DNA of 64,000 nucleotides from Methanogenium sp. S4BF (lineage in GTDB: Archaea; Halobacteriota; Methanomicrobia; Methanomicrobiales; Methanomicrobiaceae). Location: the NCBI RefSeq assembly GCF_029633965.1, contig NZ_CP091277.1, positions 1,485,940-1,549,939 on the forward strand, written 5' to 3'. The position numbers were made by a program, and so were the translations under genes. Below the pieces are notes generated by a model. The model saw only the letters and a program-made list of their open reading frames with translations, ran no database searches and was not told the origin of the DNA. Of this stretch, positions 1 to 8,147 are shown in pieces. The number at the start of each line of letters is the position of its first letter. Position 1 is the stretch's first letter.

Positions 1-871
1 AGAACTGGAAGTAGCTGCCCTTCTTGCCTGCAACGATGACCTTGTCTTCGATTGCACGCTCAACAAGGGACTGGACAACTGTACCGATGGTACCGGTCTG
101 GCCGTTCTCTTTGGTGAGGTCGTAGACGAGGTTGTTTGCATTGAGGCCCTGGTATGCGTACTGCAGAAGCATGTGGCGCTCGAATGGGCCGATTGCGCCT
201 CCCATCTCGAACTCTCCTGCGGTCTCGAGGGTTGAAGCGAGTGCTGCACCCTGCATTGCATTCCGTCCGGTCATCATAACGAAGTGGTTGACACCGATGT
301 TACGAAGTGCAAAGCCGATACCCTCATTGTTCTGTGGAATGCTGAGAACAGAGCTTACGCCTGCGCCTGGCATGTCCATTGTGTGGGGGTATCCGCCCCA
401 GGCTGCTGCCTTAACGGTGGATGCATTGAATGCATCAATGTTGAACTGGTCAACAATTGCGTAGGTGGTTGCTGCTGCTACAGCTGAGATAGCTGCATCA
501 TAGGTTCCAGCTGCATCAAGGCGTGCTGATGGGACCTCGACGAGAAGGAGGTTTCCACCCTTGTACTCGTGAACGACTGTGTCGCCGCCCTCAACGTCAA
601 CCATCTCTTTGATCTTTGCGATGATTGCGTCTTTGTTGTCCATAATCGGCAGGTCAAGTTCACGACCGAGGATGACACCCTTGCCGAGTTTACCGGCTTT
701 GAGGCCGCCCTGAATGCCGCCGAGGTTGACTGCGATTGACCTCTTGGTGAGGTCGATGATCTTCCGTGATGCCGGGTTGACGAGCGGGCTGATCTTGTCG
801 AGAGCAACGCCACTCTTCAGAAGTTTTCCGTCATCTGAATAGAGATCGATAGTGTCGGAATATTTTGCCAT
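1..871 (-). CDS. mcrB: Methyl-coenzyme M reductase beta subunit (partial, C-terminus off window)
   Basis: This is the beta chain of methyl-coenzyme M reductase, the cytoplasmic Ni-F430 enzyme that releases methane from methyl-CoM and coenzyme B. The first 290 codons are present and the frame runs open off the left edge; the family is about 430-440 residues. The translation starts MAKYSDTIDLYSDDG and contains typical McrB stretches such as AAAWGGYPHTMDMPGAG and LLQYAYQGLNANN. A strong ribosome site (GGAGG) lies just before the ATG. As mcrB is normally the first gene of mcrBDCGA, the promoter should lie in the 430-base gap to its right. Identity is very secure. Confidence 0.97.
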   Translation of the reverse strand, partial: MAKYSDTIDLYSDDGKLLKSGVALDKISPLVNPASRKIIDLTKRSIAVNLGGIQGGLKAGKLGKGVILGRELDLPIMDNKDAIIAKIKEMVDVEGGDTVVHEYKGGNLLLVEVPSARLDAAGTYDAAISAVAAATTYAIVDQFNIDAFNASTVKAAAWGGYPHTMDMPGAGVSSVLSIPQNNEGIGFALRNIGVNHFVMMTGRNAMQGAALASTLETAGEFEMGGAIGPFERHMLLQYAYQGLNANNLVYDLTKENGQTGTIGTVVQSLVERAIEDKVIVAGKKGSYFQF

Positions 872-1298
872 TTATTTTCCTCCAATTACCCTTTTTGTGC
901 AATGCGTTTCATTTTCTGAACAAAGACAGGATAAAAAATCCTGACGGAAATCGATGATAGTAACTACTGCACGTCCCCGCATGGGACAAGGAAGATATAC
1001 ACAATGTCAGAATATAAGTATTCCTAATCCCAAACAATATAATCTTAAAAAAATAAAACCTAAAATGTGAGAGATAGGCAAATCAACCCTCAGATCAGTT
1101 AAGATTCATAAACGGTATTACGAAACATACCTGATCGTAGCACAAGATGCAACAAAGATTGAATTTTTTTATCATTAGTATGATGCGCTTCTTTTGAGCT
1201 TTTTTTTCAAAAAAAAACGCGCATTTAGCCCTAAACTACACTTAATATATAGTGAATGGAAGAGTAATCAGAATTACCCCCCCCATCCAAACCGGTAC
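872..1298 (-). promoter_or_regulatory. mcr promoter and leader region
   Basis: This AT-rich gap lies between mcrB and the next minus-strand gene and shows no credible coding frame. Read on the minus strand, 1020-1011 is TACTTATATT, a good archaeal TATA box, preceded by the purine-rich AGGAA typical of a BRE. Initiation about 25 bases downstream (near 990) would give a leader of roughly 120 nt before the mcrB start at 871. Placement is by motif only. Confidence 0.4.
1183..1224 (-). terminator. Inverted repeat with T-tract, likely terminator of the sulfite-reductase-like gene
   Basis: ATGCGC (1183-1188) and GCGCAT (1219-1224) form an inverted repeat around a T8 run (1200-1207) and an A9 run (1209-1217). 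It sits about 75 bases beyond the stop of the minus-strand gene ending at 1299 and upstream of the mcr promoter, where transcription should stop. The T-rich minus-strand RNA fits archaeal U-tract termination. Confidence 0.35.
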
Positions 1299-2192
1299 TC
1301 ACAGATTTTTTACAACGGAATCTTCCGGAAGTTTGGTCAGGACAGACTTCACAATCAGGTCAAACCCAATCTCATCCAGCTGGTCTGCCAGAAGGTGGGT
1401 GCCCACCGCCTGACGATAGATACGGTACATTGCCTCATCAACTGCCATCTCTGCTGCCTTCAGGGAATTTACCAGCACCAGACGACGGCCAACCTTCGGG
1501 TGACGGCCGCGTCTGCCGCCAAAGGTGATCTCGTACACCGGATCCTCTGCCGTTATCACCCCGTATGGACAGGTATGTACACAGGCACCACAGCGGATAC
1601 AGAGCTCATCATCCAGCACAATAACACCGTTTTTCACCTCAAGTGCATCTTCTTTGCAGTAATCAACGCAGGCACCACACCCGGTGCACCGTTCCGGATG
1701 ACGGACAGGTTTGACATGCCCGGTCACCCCCACTTCGCAGAGGCGTTCGCTCACACAGGAATTTGGACATGCAGAGATTCCGATACGGGTTTTGACCGGC
1801 ATCTCACGCCCGAAGTACTTTTTGTCAATATTGAGGGCAAACGGAATGGAATCAATATTTGCAAGCCGGCACCGTTCATTCCCCGGGCATGCCGTCACAT
1901 TGACCACATTCAGGTGTTCTGCACCAAACGGTGTCCCGTTCTCCATAAGAGCCACGCCGAGTGCCTCCAGATTCTCTTCAGGAACATGCGGAATTTCAAT
2001 CGTCTGGCGTGTCGTAAGATGGACGCTTTTCGTACCATACTTCTCTGCAGCTTCGGCAATGCACCGCAGCTGATCCGAGGTTACAATTCCTGCAGGGATA
2101 CGAAGCCGGACAGTATATGCCTCCACCCCATCCTCCACAATTACCCCGCTCTGGGAGTCAGGGTCAAACAACTGCTTCATTACCTGTACCAT
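1299..2192 (-). CDS. Small siroheme sulfite/nitrite reductase-like protein with dicluster ferredoxin domain (Dsr-LP type)
   Basis: This 297-residue protein resembles the small dissimilatory sulfite-reductase-like proteins of methanogens and the C-terminal half of F420-dependent sulfite reductase (Fsr). TTRQTIEIPHV (about 60-70) is the substrate/siroheme segment. C102-x5-C108 and C142-x3-C146 form the siroheme-[4Fe-4S] motif. C169/172/175/179 and C198/201/204/208 bind two ferredoxin clusters. The start is chosen for the GGAGGAAAC just upstream. It stands alone on its strand and diverges over 190 bases from a formate-dehydrogenase-like pair that could supply electrons from F420H2. The substrate is not certain: sulfite, nitrite, or a cofactor-linked role. 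Confidence 0.8.
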   Translation of the reverse strand: MVQVMKQLFDPDSQSGVIVEDGVEAYTVRLRIPAGIVTSDQLRCIAEAAEKYGTKSVHLTTRQTIEIPHVPEENLEALGVALMENGTPFGAEHLNVVNVTACPGNERCRLANIDSIPFALNIDKKYFGREMPVKTRIGISACPNSCVSERLCEVGVTGHVKPVRHPERCTGCGACVDYCKEDALEVKNGVIVLDDELCIRCGACVHTCPYGVITAEDPVYEITFGGRRGRHPKVGRRLVLVNSLKAAEMAVDEAMYRIYRQAVGTHLLADQLDEIGFDLIVKSVLTKLPEDSVVKNL

Positions 2193-2383
2193 GTTTCCTC
2201 CAGCATATTAGTTTTCACGCCCGGGGCAGACAGTTTTTGCACCAGCATGCATTTGCGTCCGGAACAGAGAGTTATGTTAATTCAATTGACTATCTGCCCT
2301 CTATCCACCATAAATAATCAACCGAGTCTCCGCACAGGACAGAATTAAAATAGTTGACATTTTGAATAAATTAATTGAAAGTT
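2193..2383. promoter_or_regulatory. Divergent promoter region
   Basis: This 191-base AT-rich spacer separates the minus-strand siroheme protein from the plus-strand FdhA-like gene. The tract around 2308-2318 (CCATAAATAAT) reads as a TATA-like element in either direction, and TTAAAATAG near 2345-2352 is a second candidate for the plus-strand gene. A shared control region would co-express the two units. No operator could be identified. Confidence 0.35.
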
Positions 2384-3964
2384 ATGTCATTCAGATATGT
2401 TTCTACACTATGTCCGTTCTGCTCGACAGGATGTTCATTCAATCTGGCAGTCCAGGACGGGGCAGTGGTGGCTGGAGCCCCTTATCACCGCTCTCCTGTC
2501 AATGACGGGAAGACATGCCCGAAAGGGCATTATGCATACGAGATGACCACCGGTTCAGAACGCATTTACACACCTCTTATTCGTAAGGATGGTGTACTGA
2601 CAGAATGCAGCTGGGAAGAAGCACTTGCCCGTGTCACCACACAATGCAAAGAATATGCAGGCCCCGAGATTGCCGTGATTGCATCGGCGCATGCTACAAA
2701 TGAGGACATTTATGCGCTAAAACGCCTTGCAGAAATCCTGGGAACCGATAATTTCACATCACCCGCTGCGGTGGGCATCGATGCCGCTGCAGGCAGTATC
2801 TCTGACATTGCCAATGCAGACTCTGTCGTTGTGGTCGGAAACCTCGCCCTTTCTCACCCCCTTGCTGCACGCAGGGTTGCAAATGCAAAGGACCGGGGGG
2901 CAAAGGTAACGGTTGTGGACACCTACCTCAGCCCCACCGCCAGACTGGCTGACATATTTATCCGGGCTGTTCCGGGCAATGAGTCTGAAGCGATTGCAAA
3001 AGCTGCCGAATGCATCGAAGGAGAGAACGCATACGTCCTCTTCGGCGTCAGTGCAGGGGACGCAGAGGCATCAGCCGCCGCAGCAGCACTGAACATTGCC
3101 GAAGAAAAAAAAGCCGTATTCTTTGCATTCCCGGCACAGAGCAACGGCCGTGGTGCACTTGACATGGGCGCATCCACACCCGTTAAAGCAGTCCTCGCGG
3201 ATGAAAAGATCAAATGCTGCTATATTATGGGAGAAGAGATGGGGCCCGTTTCAGCAGACTTTGTCGTCGTTCAGGATGCCTTCCTCACCGTGACCGCACA
3301 GAACGCAGATGTCGTTTTACCGGCAGCAGTCTTCGCAGAAACCGAAGGTACGGCCACCAATGCAGAACGCCGTGTCCAGCGCCTTCATCAGGCACAGGAG
3401 CCCGCCGGAGGCACGAAGCCGCACTGGAAAATTGTGGCTGACGTCGCAGCGGCCCTCGGAACACCTCTCGGATATGAAACACCGGAGGCAATCTTTGCAG
3501 ACCTCACCGCGAATATCAGGGGATATGATGGTCTTACCTATGAAGCACTTGAAAAAGACGGATGCCTCATTCCCCCCCGAAAGGCTTCTGTCGCTGTCGG
3601 GCTCCCGCCGCTGCCGGTGAAAACCAGTGATGAGTTTCCGCTTGTGCTCTCGATGGTCCCGGATATCTGGCATGGGTTTGGCACGGCAGGTACATTCTCA
3701 AAGAACTGCCCGACACTGGTGCGGGAATCTCCGGGCATCCGGATTGGAATCAGCTCCGAAGATGCAGAGAAATATGCGGTAACGGACGGCAGGAATGTCA
3801 CCATCACCTCTGATACCGGAGAGATGACAGCGGCCGTAAAAGTCATGGAAGGCATCACCGCAGGGACCGCAGTCATTCCTGCCATGCGCATGGGGGATAT
3901 CTGTGCCTGTGCGGTAACCGGCGGACGGAAAAACTGTGCAGTCCGTATTGAGGAGGTGGACTGA
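2384..3964 (+). CDS. FdhA-like molybdopterin oxidoreductase lacking the catalytic Cys/Sec
   Basis: This 526-residue homologue of the formate dehydrogenase alpha subunit is much shorter than the usual ~680. It keeps the N-terminal [4Fe-4S] motif (C10, C13, C17, C45), the CPKG lysine segment, the ADVVLPAA...TNAERRVQR region and a C-terminal molybdopterin-dinucleotide domain. Where active FdhA has ARVC(or Sec)HGP, this protein reads SPAAVGID, so the metal-ligand position appears to be Gly131. No in-frame TGA exists that could encode Sec. Part of the middle domain is missing. I start it at the ATG at 2384, nine bases inside an upstream TTG. It is followed two bases later by an FdhB gene. It may be an electron-relay or scaffold subunit rather than a formate dehydrogenase. 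Confidence 0.8.
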   Translation: MSFRYVSTLCPFCSTGCSFNLAVQDGAVVAGAPYHRSPVNDGKTCPKGHYAYEMTTGSERIYTPLIRKDGVLTECSWEEALARVTTQCKEYAGPEIAVIASAHATNEDIYALKRLAEILGTDNFTSPAAVGIDAAAGSISDIANADSVVVVGNLALSHPLAARRVANAKDRGAKVTVVDTYLSPTARLADIFIRAVPGNESEAIAKAAECIEGENAYVLFGVSAGDAEASAAAAALNIAEEKKAVFFAFPAQSNGRGALDMGASTPVKAVLADEKIKCCYIMGEEMGPVSADFVVVQDAFLTVTAQNADVVLPAAVFAETEGTATNAERRVQRLHQAQEPAGGTKPHWKIVADVAAALGTPLGYETPEAIFADLTANIRGYDGLTYEALEKDGCLIPPRKASVAVGLPPLPVKTSDEFPLVLSMVPDIWHGFGTAGTFSKNCPTLVRESPGIRIGISSEDAEKYAVTDGRNVTITSDTGEMTAAVKVMEGITAGTAVIPAMRMGDICACAVTGGRKNCAVRIEEVD

Positions 3965-3966
3965 AT

Positions 3967-5205
3967 ATGTCAGCAAAAGGAGATTTTGTATACGCATGGG
4001 CATCGGATGCCGGCATGGCAGAGAGAGGAGAGTGCGGAGGTGCGGTGTCAGCACTGCTGAAATATGCACTGGAGAGCGGGATGGTTGACGCCGTGCTTGC
4101 CGTAAAGAAGGGTGTCGACCTCTATGACGCAGTTCCTGCACTCATCACTGACCCGGCAGAGGTCGATGAGACGGCCGGATCGCTTCACTGCGGCACCCTG
4201 CTGCTCCCCAAACTCATCAAAAAGTACTGCGGCGGTGCAAAAGACACAAAGATTGCCGTGACCCTGAAGGGCTGTGATGCAAAGGCGATGTATGAACTGG
4301 CCAAACGCAACCAGATAAACCTCGATAACATCTACATGATCGGCCTCAACTGCGGCGGTTCCGTGAGCCCGGTAGAGGCACGGAAGATGATCGCTGAGAA
4401 GTTTGAGACCGATCCTGACACGGTCATCAAAGAAGAGATCGATAAGGGACAGTTCATCATTGTCACCGAAGATCACGAACACAAGGGCATCAAAATCGAT
4501 GATCTGGAAGAAGAGGGATACGGGCGCCGGCCAAACTGCCAGCGCTGCAAGACAAAGATACCCCGCCAATGCGACCTTGCATGCGGAAACTGGGGAGTCC
4601 TCGGAGAGCGGGCAGGAAAAGCCACCTTTGTCGAGGTGGGAAGTGAGAAGGGCGCAGCCCTGCTCGATGCCGCCGCGAAGAGCGGTGCGCTTGCCACATG
4701 TGCACCTGTCCCGCAGGGCCTTGCCATCCGCGGAAAGGTGGAGAGTGCCATGCTCAGACTCGGTGATAAATGCCGTGCAGAACAGTTTGGAAAACTCGGT
4801 GACAGTGAGGAGCGCCTGAAATCTATCATCAATAAGACATCACGCTGCATTAAATGCTATCAGTGCATCGACAACTGCCCGATCTGCTACTGTGTGGAAT
4901 GCTCCACGAAAAAGCCGCACCTGGTCACACCCGGTGAAGTGAACCCGCCCTTCATGTTCCACCTCATCCGGTTCAGCCACATCTCTGATTCCTGCATCAA
5001 CTGCGGGCAGTGCGAAGAGCTCTGTGCCATGGACATCCCGAATTCACTCTTCATGCATGCACTGCAGGTGGAGATGGAGAAGATGTTCGGATTTGTGCCC
5101 GGTGTCAATATGGACCTGCCCATCCTCTCCCTTGTTGAAGAACCGGCAGAACGAAAGCGCCTGTCTGATACCGGAGACGATCAGATCTTCAATATCTTTG
5201 CGTAA
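3967..5205 (+). CDS. fdhB: F420-linked formate dehydrogenase beta subunit (FdhB/FrhB family)
   Basis: This 412-residue cytoplasmic flavo-iron-sulfur protein exchanges electrons between F420/F420H2 and its alpha partner. The FrhB/FdhB core includes VTLKGCDAKAM and GLNCGGSVSP, followed by a Cys cluster (NCQRCKTKIPRQCDLACGN) and two C-terminal ferredoxin motifs (CIKCYQCIDNCPICYC and CINCGQCEELC). A clear ribosome site (GGAGGTG) lies before the ATG, two bases after the stop of the FdhA-like gene, so the pair is co-transcribed. Since the partner looks catalytically dead, this subunit may serve as an F420H2 oxidase feeding another acceptor such as HdrA/MvhD or the divergent siroheme protein. That role is inference; the family assignment is firm. 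Confidence 0.88.
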   Translation: MSAKGDFVYAWASDAGMAERGECGGAVSALLKYALESGMVDAVLAVKKGVDLYDAVPALITDPAEVDETAGSLHCGTLLLPKLIKKYCGGAKDTKIAVTLKGCDAKAMYELAKRNQINLDNIYMIGLNCGGSVSPVEARKMIAEKFETDPDTVIKEEIDKGQFIIVTEDHEHKGIKIDDLEEEGYGRRPNCQRCKTKIPRQCDLACGNWGVLGERAGKATFVEVGSEKGAALLDAAAKSGALATCAPVPQGLAIRGKVESAMLRLGDKCRAEQFGKLGDSEERLKSIINKTSRCIKCYQCIDNCPICYCVECSTKKPHLVTPGEVNPPFMFHLIRFSHISDSCINCGQCEELCAMDIPNSLFMHALQVEMEKMFGFVPGVNMDLPILSLVEEPAERKRLSDTGDDQIFNIFA

Positions 5206-5389
5206 TAACCCGGATGCAGAGACCACCTCAATAAGGCAGAGGTACCAGCCCTCCCTGAAACCCGTCCCCTCAACTACAACACCACATCTCCCGAAAAACA
5301 CCGCGGAAACTCTCAAAAATCCAAAAATATCCCTTTTTTGACACGCGAAACAGCCATAAAGCTTTCATCCTCCGCAATGGGGACGGTGA
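5206..5389 (+). terminator. Convergent intergenic with T-tract terminator
   Basis: This gap lies between the FdhB-like gene and the opposite-strand ClC gene. A T6 run at 5334-5339 follows an A-rich stretch and is the likely plus-strand transcription end. No gene is visible. Confidence 0.3.
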
Positions 5390-7168
5390 TTATTTCAGAT
5401 GCTGCATATATAAGCGCATCACATCAGCCGAAGTCAGAAACCCCGCAAGAGAATCATGTTTTGCCTCATAGACAACCGGAATATGCCGGATGTGTGACTC
5501 TGCCATGGTCGTCACTGCCTGCTCCAGCGATGTATGCCCGGTCACGGTCACCAGGTCAGTCGTCATGAAGTCTTTCACATACATCGTTTCCGCATTACCG
5601 TCCGCGGCACGGACATCGGTGATCGTGATCACACCGCAGAGCCGCCCATTCTCCACTACCGGAAAGCCGGTGTGGTGGGTCGAGCGGAATTTATCATACA
5701 GGGAGGAGATGGTGCAGTCAGGTGCAACGGTTATCACCTCATCCCGCGGCACCATCGCATCACTCACCGGAATATCCTCCAGAATATCCACCCGGTATTC
5801 CCTCCTGTGGGCAGGAGAGTATGCACGGTTTTTCACCTGCGCATCAAAAATGGTCTCACCGGAGGTCATGAGAAAGGAGATCGCAACAGCGCCCATGGCA
5901 GGCACGAGGAGAGAGAAATTCCCGGTCATCTCGACGATCATAATCAGAACGGAAACCGGCGCATTTGAGATCCCCCCAAAGAGCGCGATCATCCCGACAA
6001 CGACAAACGCGGGGACTGATGCCAGCGGGACCAGCTGCGGAACGAGCATGTGAAGCCCGGTGCCGAGGGCGCCGCCTGCACCGGCACCGATGACAAGCGC
6101 AGGCCCGAAGAGACCGCCGGAGCCGCCGGAGCCCACCGTGAGGGAGGTCGTGAATATCTTTGCAAACGGGATAAAGAGCAGCACAGAGAAGGGAAGCAGC
6201 CCGTACATTGCCACCTGCATCACCCCATAGCCGGTCCCGAGGCTTGCAAGCCCGACCAGCATCGCATCGGGAGAGATCTGTGAGACGAGAATCGCAAAGA
6301 GGCCGACCCCGAATGCACCACATACCGGTTTCAGGTAAATGGGAGCACCATGTGCTGCAAAAAATGAGGAAAACATCTTCCTTCCTGATTTGTATGACCA
6401 GATATAGAGCAGGCCAAAAAGACCCGCCACCACTCCCAGAATAAGAAAGAGCGGAATCTGGGCATATGTCCATGCCGTGGATGCCAGACTGAAGACCGGG
6501 TCATACCCTTCAAAATACCCGAATATTGCATACCCGACCACAGAGGCGAGAAATGAGGGGACAATGACATCTGATTCAAAATCGCCGCGGTACATGATCT
6601 CTGCACAGAGAATGGCACCGCCCAGCGGAGCCTTGAAAATGGTAGCAATCCCCGCACCAATACCGGTTGCGAGCACAATTCTGCGTTCCCGTTCATCAAG
6701 GTGGAAGATATCTGCAAAAATCGAGCCAAATCCTGCAGATATCTGTGCCATCGGCCCCAGTCTCCCTGCACTCCCGCCGGAACCAATCACAAGGACGGAA
6801 CTGACAGCCTTCACCAGCGGCACCCGCCAGCGGATTCTCCCATCCCCATGATAGGCAGCGATGGCGGCATCGGTGCCGGCCCCTTCACACTCAGGCGCAA
6901 ACCGGTATACGATGATGGCAGAGAGAAAGGCACCCAGACAGATGACCGGCAGGAGCATCAGCAGGGATGAAGGATGCTGCCATGCGCCGATCTCACCAAC
7001 CGTGGCGCCTGCGGCAGGAAGGGTGATGCCGCCTACCATCCCCAGAAGAAGTGATGCGGCAAACTGCATTGCCTCAAAGAAGAAAAGGGCGCTGAAACCG
7101 GAGATTACACCAATACCAACAGCAATCGCAATAACACGGTTATATTCTGACCTGAAGAGTTTCCACAC
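5390..7168 (-). CDS. ClC-family chloride transporter with CBS pair, gating Glu replaced by Leu
   Basis: This 592-residue membrane protein has the ClC fold (about residues 1-430) followed by two cytoplasmic CBS domains (about 455-590; SDAMVPRDEVITV and VKDFMTTDLVTV). The loop that normally reads GREGP reads GSAGRLGP here, so the external gating glutamate is Leu137 (codon CTG). The first anion motif, usually GSGIP, reads GAGTD. GLFGPALVIGAG is conserved. I start it at the GTG at 7168, preceded by GAGGG at good spacing; the frame extends to a TTG at 7264 without family-like sequence. It sits downstream of fwdC on the same strand but is probably separate. Loss of the gate Glu predicts uncoupled anion conduction rather than Cl-/H+ exchange. 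Confidence 0.9.
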   Translation of the reverse strand: MWKLFRSEYNRVIAIAVGIGVISGFSALFFFEAMQFAASLLLGMVGGITLPAAGATVGEIGAWQHPSSLLMLLPVICLGAFLSAIIVYRFAPECEGAGTDAAIAAYHGDGRIRWRVPLVKAVSSVLVIGSGGSAGRLGPMAQISAGFGSIFADIFHLDERERRIVLATGIGAGIATIFKAPLGGAILCAEIMYRGDFESDVIVPSFLASVVGYAIFGYFEGYDPVFSLASTAWTYAQIPLFLILGVVAGLFGLLYIWSYKSGRKMFSSFFAAHGAPIYLKPVCGAFGVGLFAILVSQISPDAMLVGLASLGTGYGVMQVAMYGLLPFSVLLFIPFAKIFTTSLTVGSGGSGGLFGPALVIGAGAGGALGTGLHMLVPQLVPLASVPAFVVVGMIALFGGISNAPVSVLIMIVEMTGNFSLLVPAMGAVAISFLMTSGETIFDAQVKNRAYSPAHRREYRVDILEDIPVSDAMVPRDEVITVAPDCTISSLYDKFRSTHHTGFPVVENGRLCGVITITDVRAADGNAETMYVKDFMTTDLVTVTGHTSLEQAVTTMAESHIRHIPVVYEAKHDSLAGFLTSADVMRLYMQHLK

Positions 7169-7334
7169 AAAAATCCCTCGTCCACACACCTGCCTCACCA
7201 GCCCAGAAGAGCCGGGATCCGAAATTCTGGTAATTCGTACAGGAAAAATGGAGAGAATACGCAATAAAACATGCAGTTTTTCCGGTGCAGCATCCGGGGA
7301 AACTGTGGAACAGGGATACGCGAAAAAAAAGGAT

Positions 7335-8135
7335 TTAGTATTTCATATAAAGCTGACCGTAGATGACCTCACCCTTCTGCTTGGGGTGACGTTCGCCCAT
7401 GTCTCCCTCATACAGGGCAAACTTGCCGCTCTGGCCATCGACTTCAAGGTCAACATCATTGCGATACTGGAACCCTGGCATCATTACGTCAATGTCACCA
7501 TAGACGTAAATCGTTCCTTTCACCATCTGTCCGCCAACGCGACTCTTTGCGTTGCCTTTGACGATGATGGTGCCGCCTTCCATGTGTGTACCGACGTGCA
7601 CGTCGATGTTGCCGCCGACGATGATCGTGCCGCCACGCATGAATGTACCGACATCACTGCCGGCATTGCCGCTGACGCGAATTACTCCGCCCTGCATACC
7701 ACGCCAGTCGCCGCGGTATGCTGCACCGAGATAATTGCCTGCATTGCCGTTGACGATAATTTCGCCGCCGGTCATGCCAAGCCCTGCAAATGCATCGATG
7801 TTACCGTTAACGGTGATTTTGCCGCCGATCATCCAGCCGCCGACATACATGTCTGCACTGCCATTGACGACAATCTCACCTGCGGTCATCTTCATACCGA
7901 TGTACTTCACACGGCTGACATCACCATTGATAACAATGGTGGTGTCGGCTGCTGTCTGCCCGCCTGCACCTTCAACCTTGAAGTAGTCACCAAGGGTGAC
8001 AGTCGTTTTGCCGACAAATCCGTGCAGTGCTGCAATCTCCGCTGCAGTCTTCCCTGCAAAGACATCGGGTGTGATGTTCTCTGCCTCAAGGAAGAGTGTG
8101 GGGGTCTGGGTTGGGGTAAGAATTACTTTTGCCAT
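7335..8135 (-). CDS. fwdC: Formylmethanofuran dehydrogenase subunit C
   Basis: FwdC (266 residues) is a structural subunit of formylmethanofuran dehydrogenase. It contains the glutamate-synthase-type right-handed beta helix, visible as repeated G-x-x-x-x-G turns from residue 70 to 225 (for example GGKITVNGNIDAFAGLGMTGG and RGGTIIVGGNIDVHVG). It is the last gene of the ten-gene fwd/hdr operon, 12 bases after fwdA, with a good match to family length. Identity is secure. Confidence 0.96.
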   Translation of the reverse strand: MAKVILTPTQTPTLFLEAENITPDVFAGKTAAEIAALHGFVGKTTVTLGDYFKVEGAGGQTAADTTIVINGDVSRVKYIGMKMTAGEIVVNGSADMYVGGWMIGGKITVNGNIDAFAGLGMTGGEIIVNGNAGNYLGAAYRGDWRGMQGGVIRVSGNAGSDVGTFMRGGTIIVGGNIDVHVGTHMEGGTIIVKGNAKSRVGGQMVKGTIYVYGDIDVMMPGFQYRNDVDLEVDGQSGKFALYEGDMGERHPKQKGEVIYGQLYMKY

Positions 8136-8147
8136 ATCTCCGTCACC

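Noticed and set aside
1194-2348. 384-codon plus-strand frame opposite the siroheme protein
   Set aside because: It is antisense to a gene with clear cluster motifs and resembles no protein family; its composition follows the codon phase of the real gene.
2384-3964. Selenocysteine in the FdhA-like protein
   Set aside because: There is no in-frame TGA anywhere in the gene, and the motif position encodes Gly, so it is not a Sec enzyme read wrongly.
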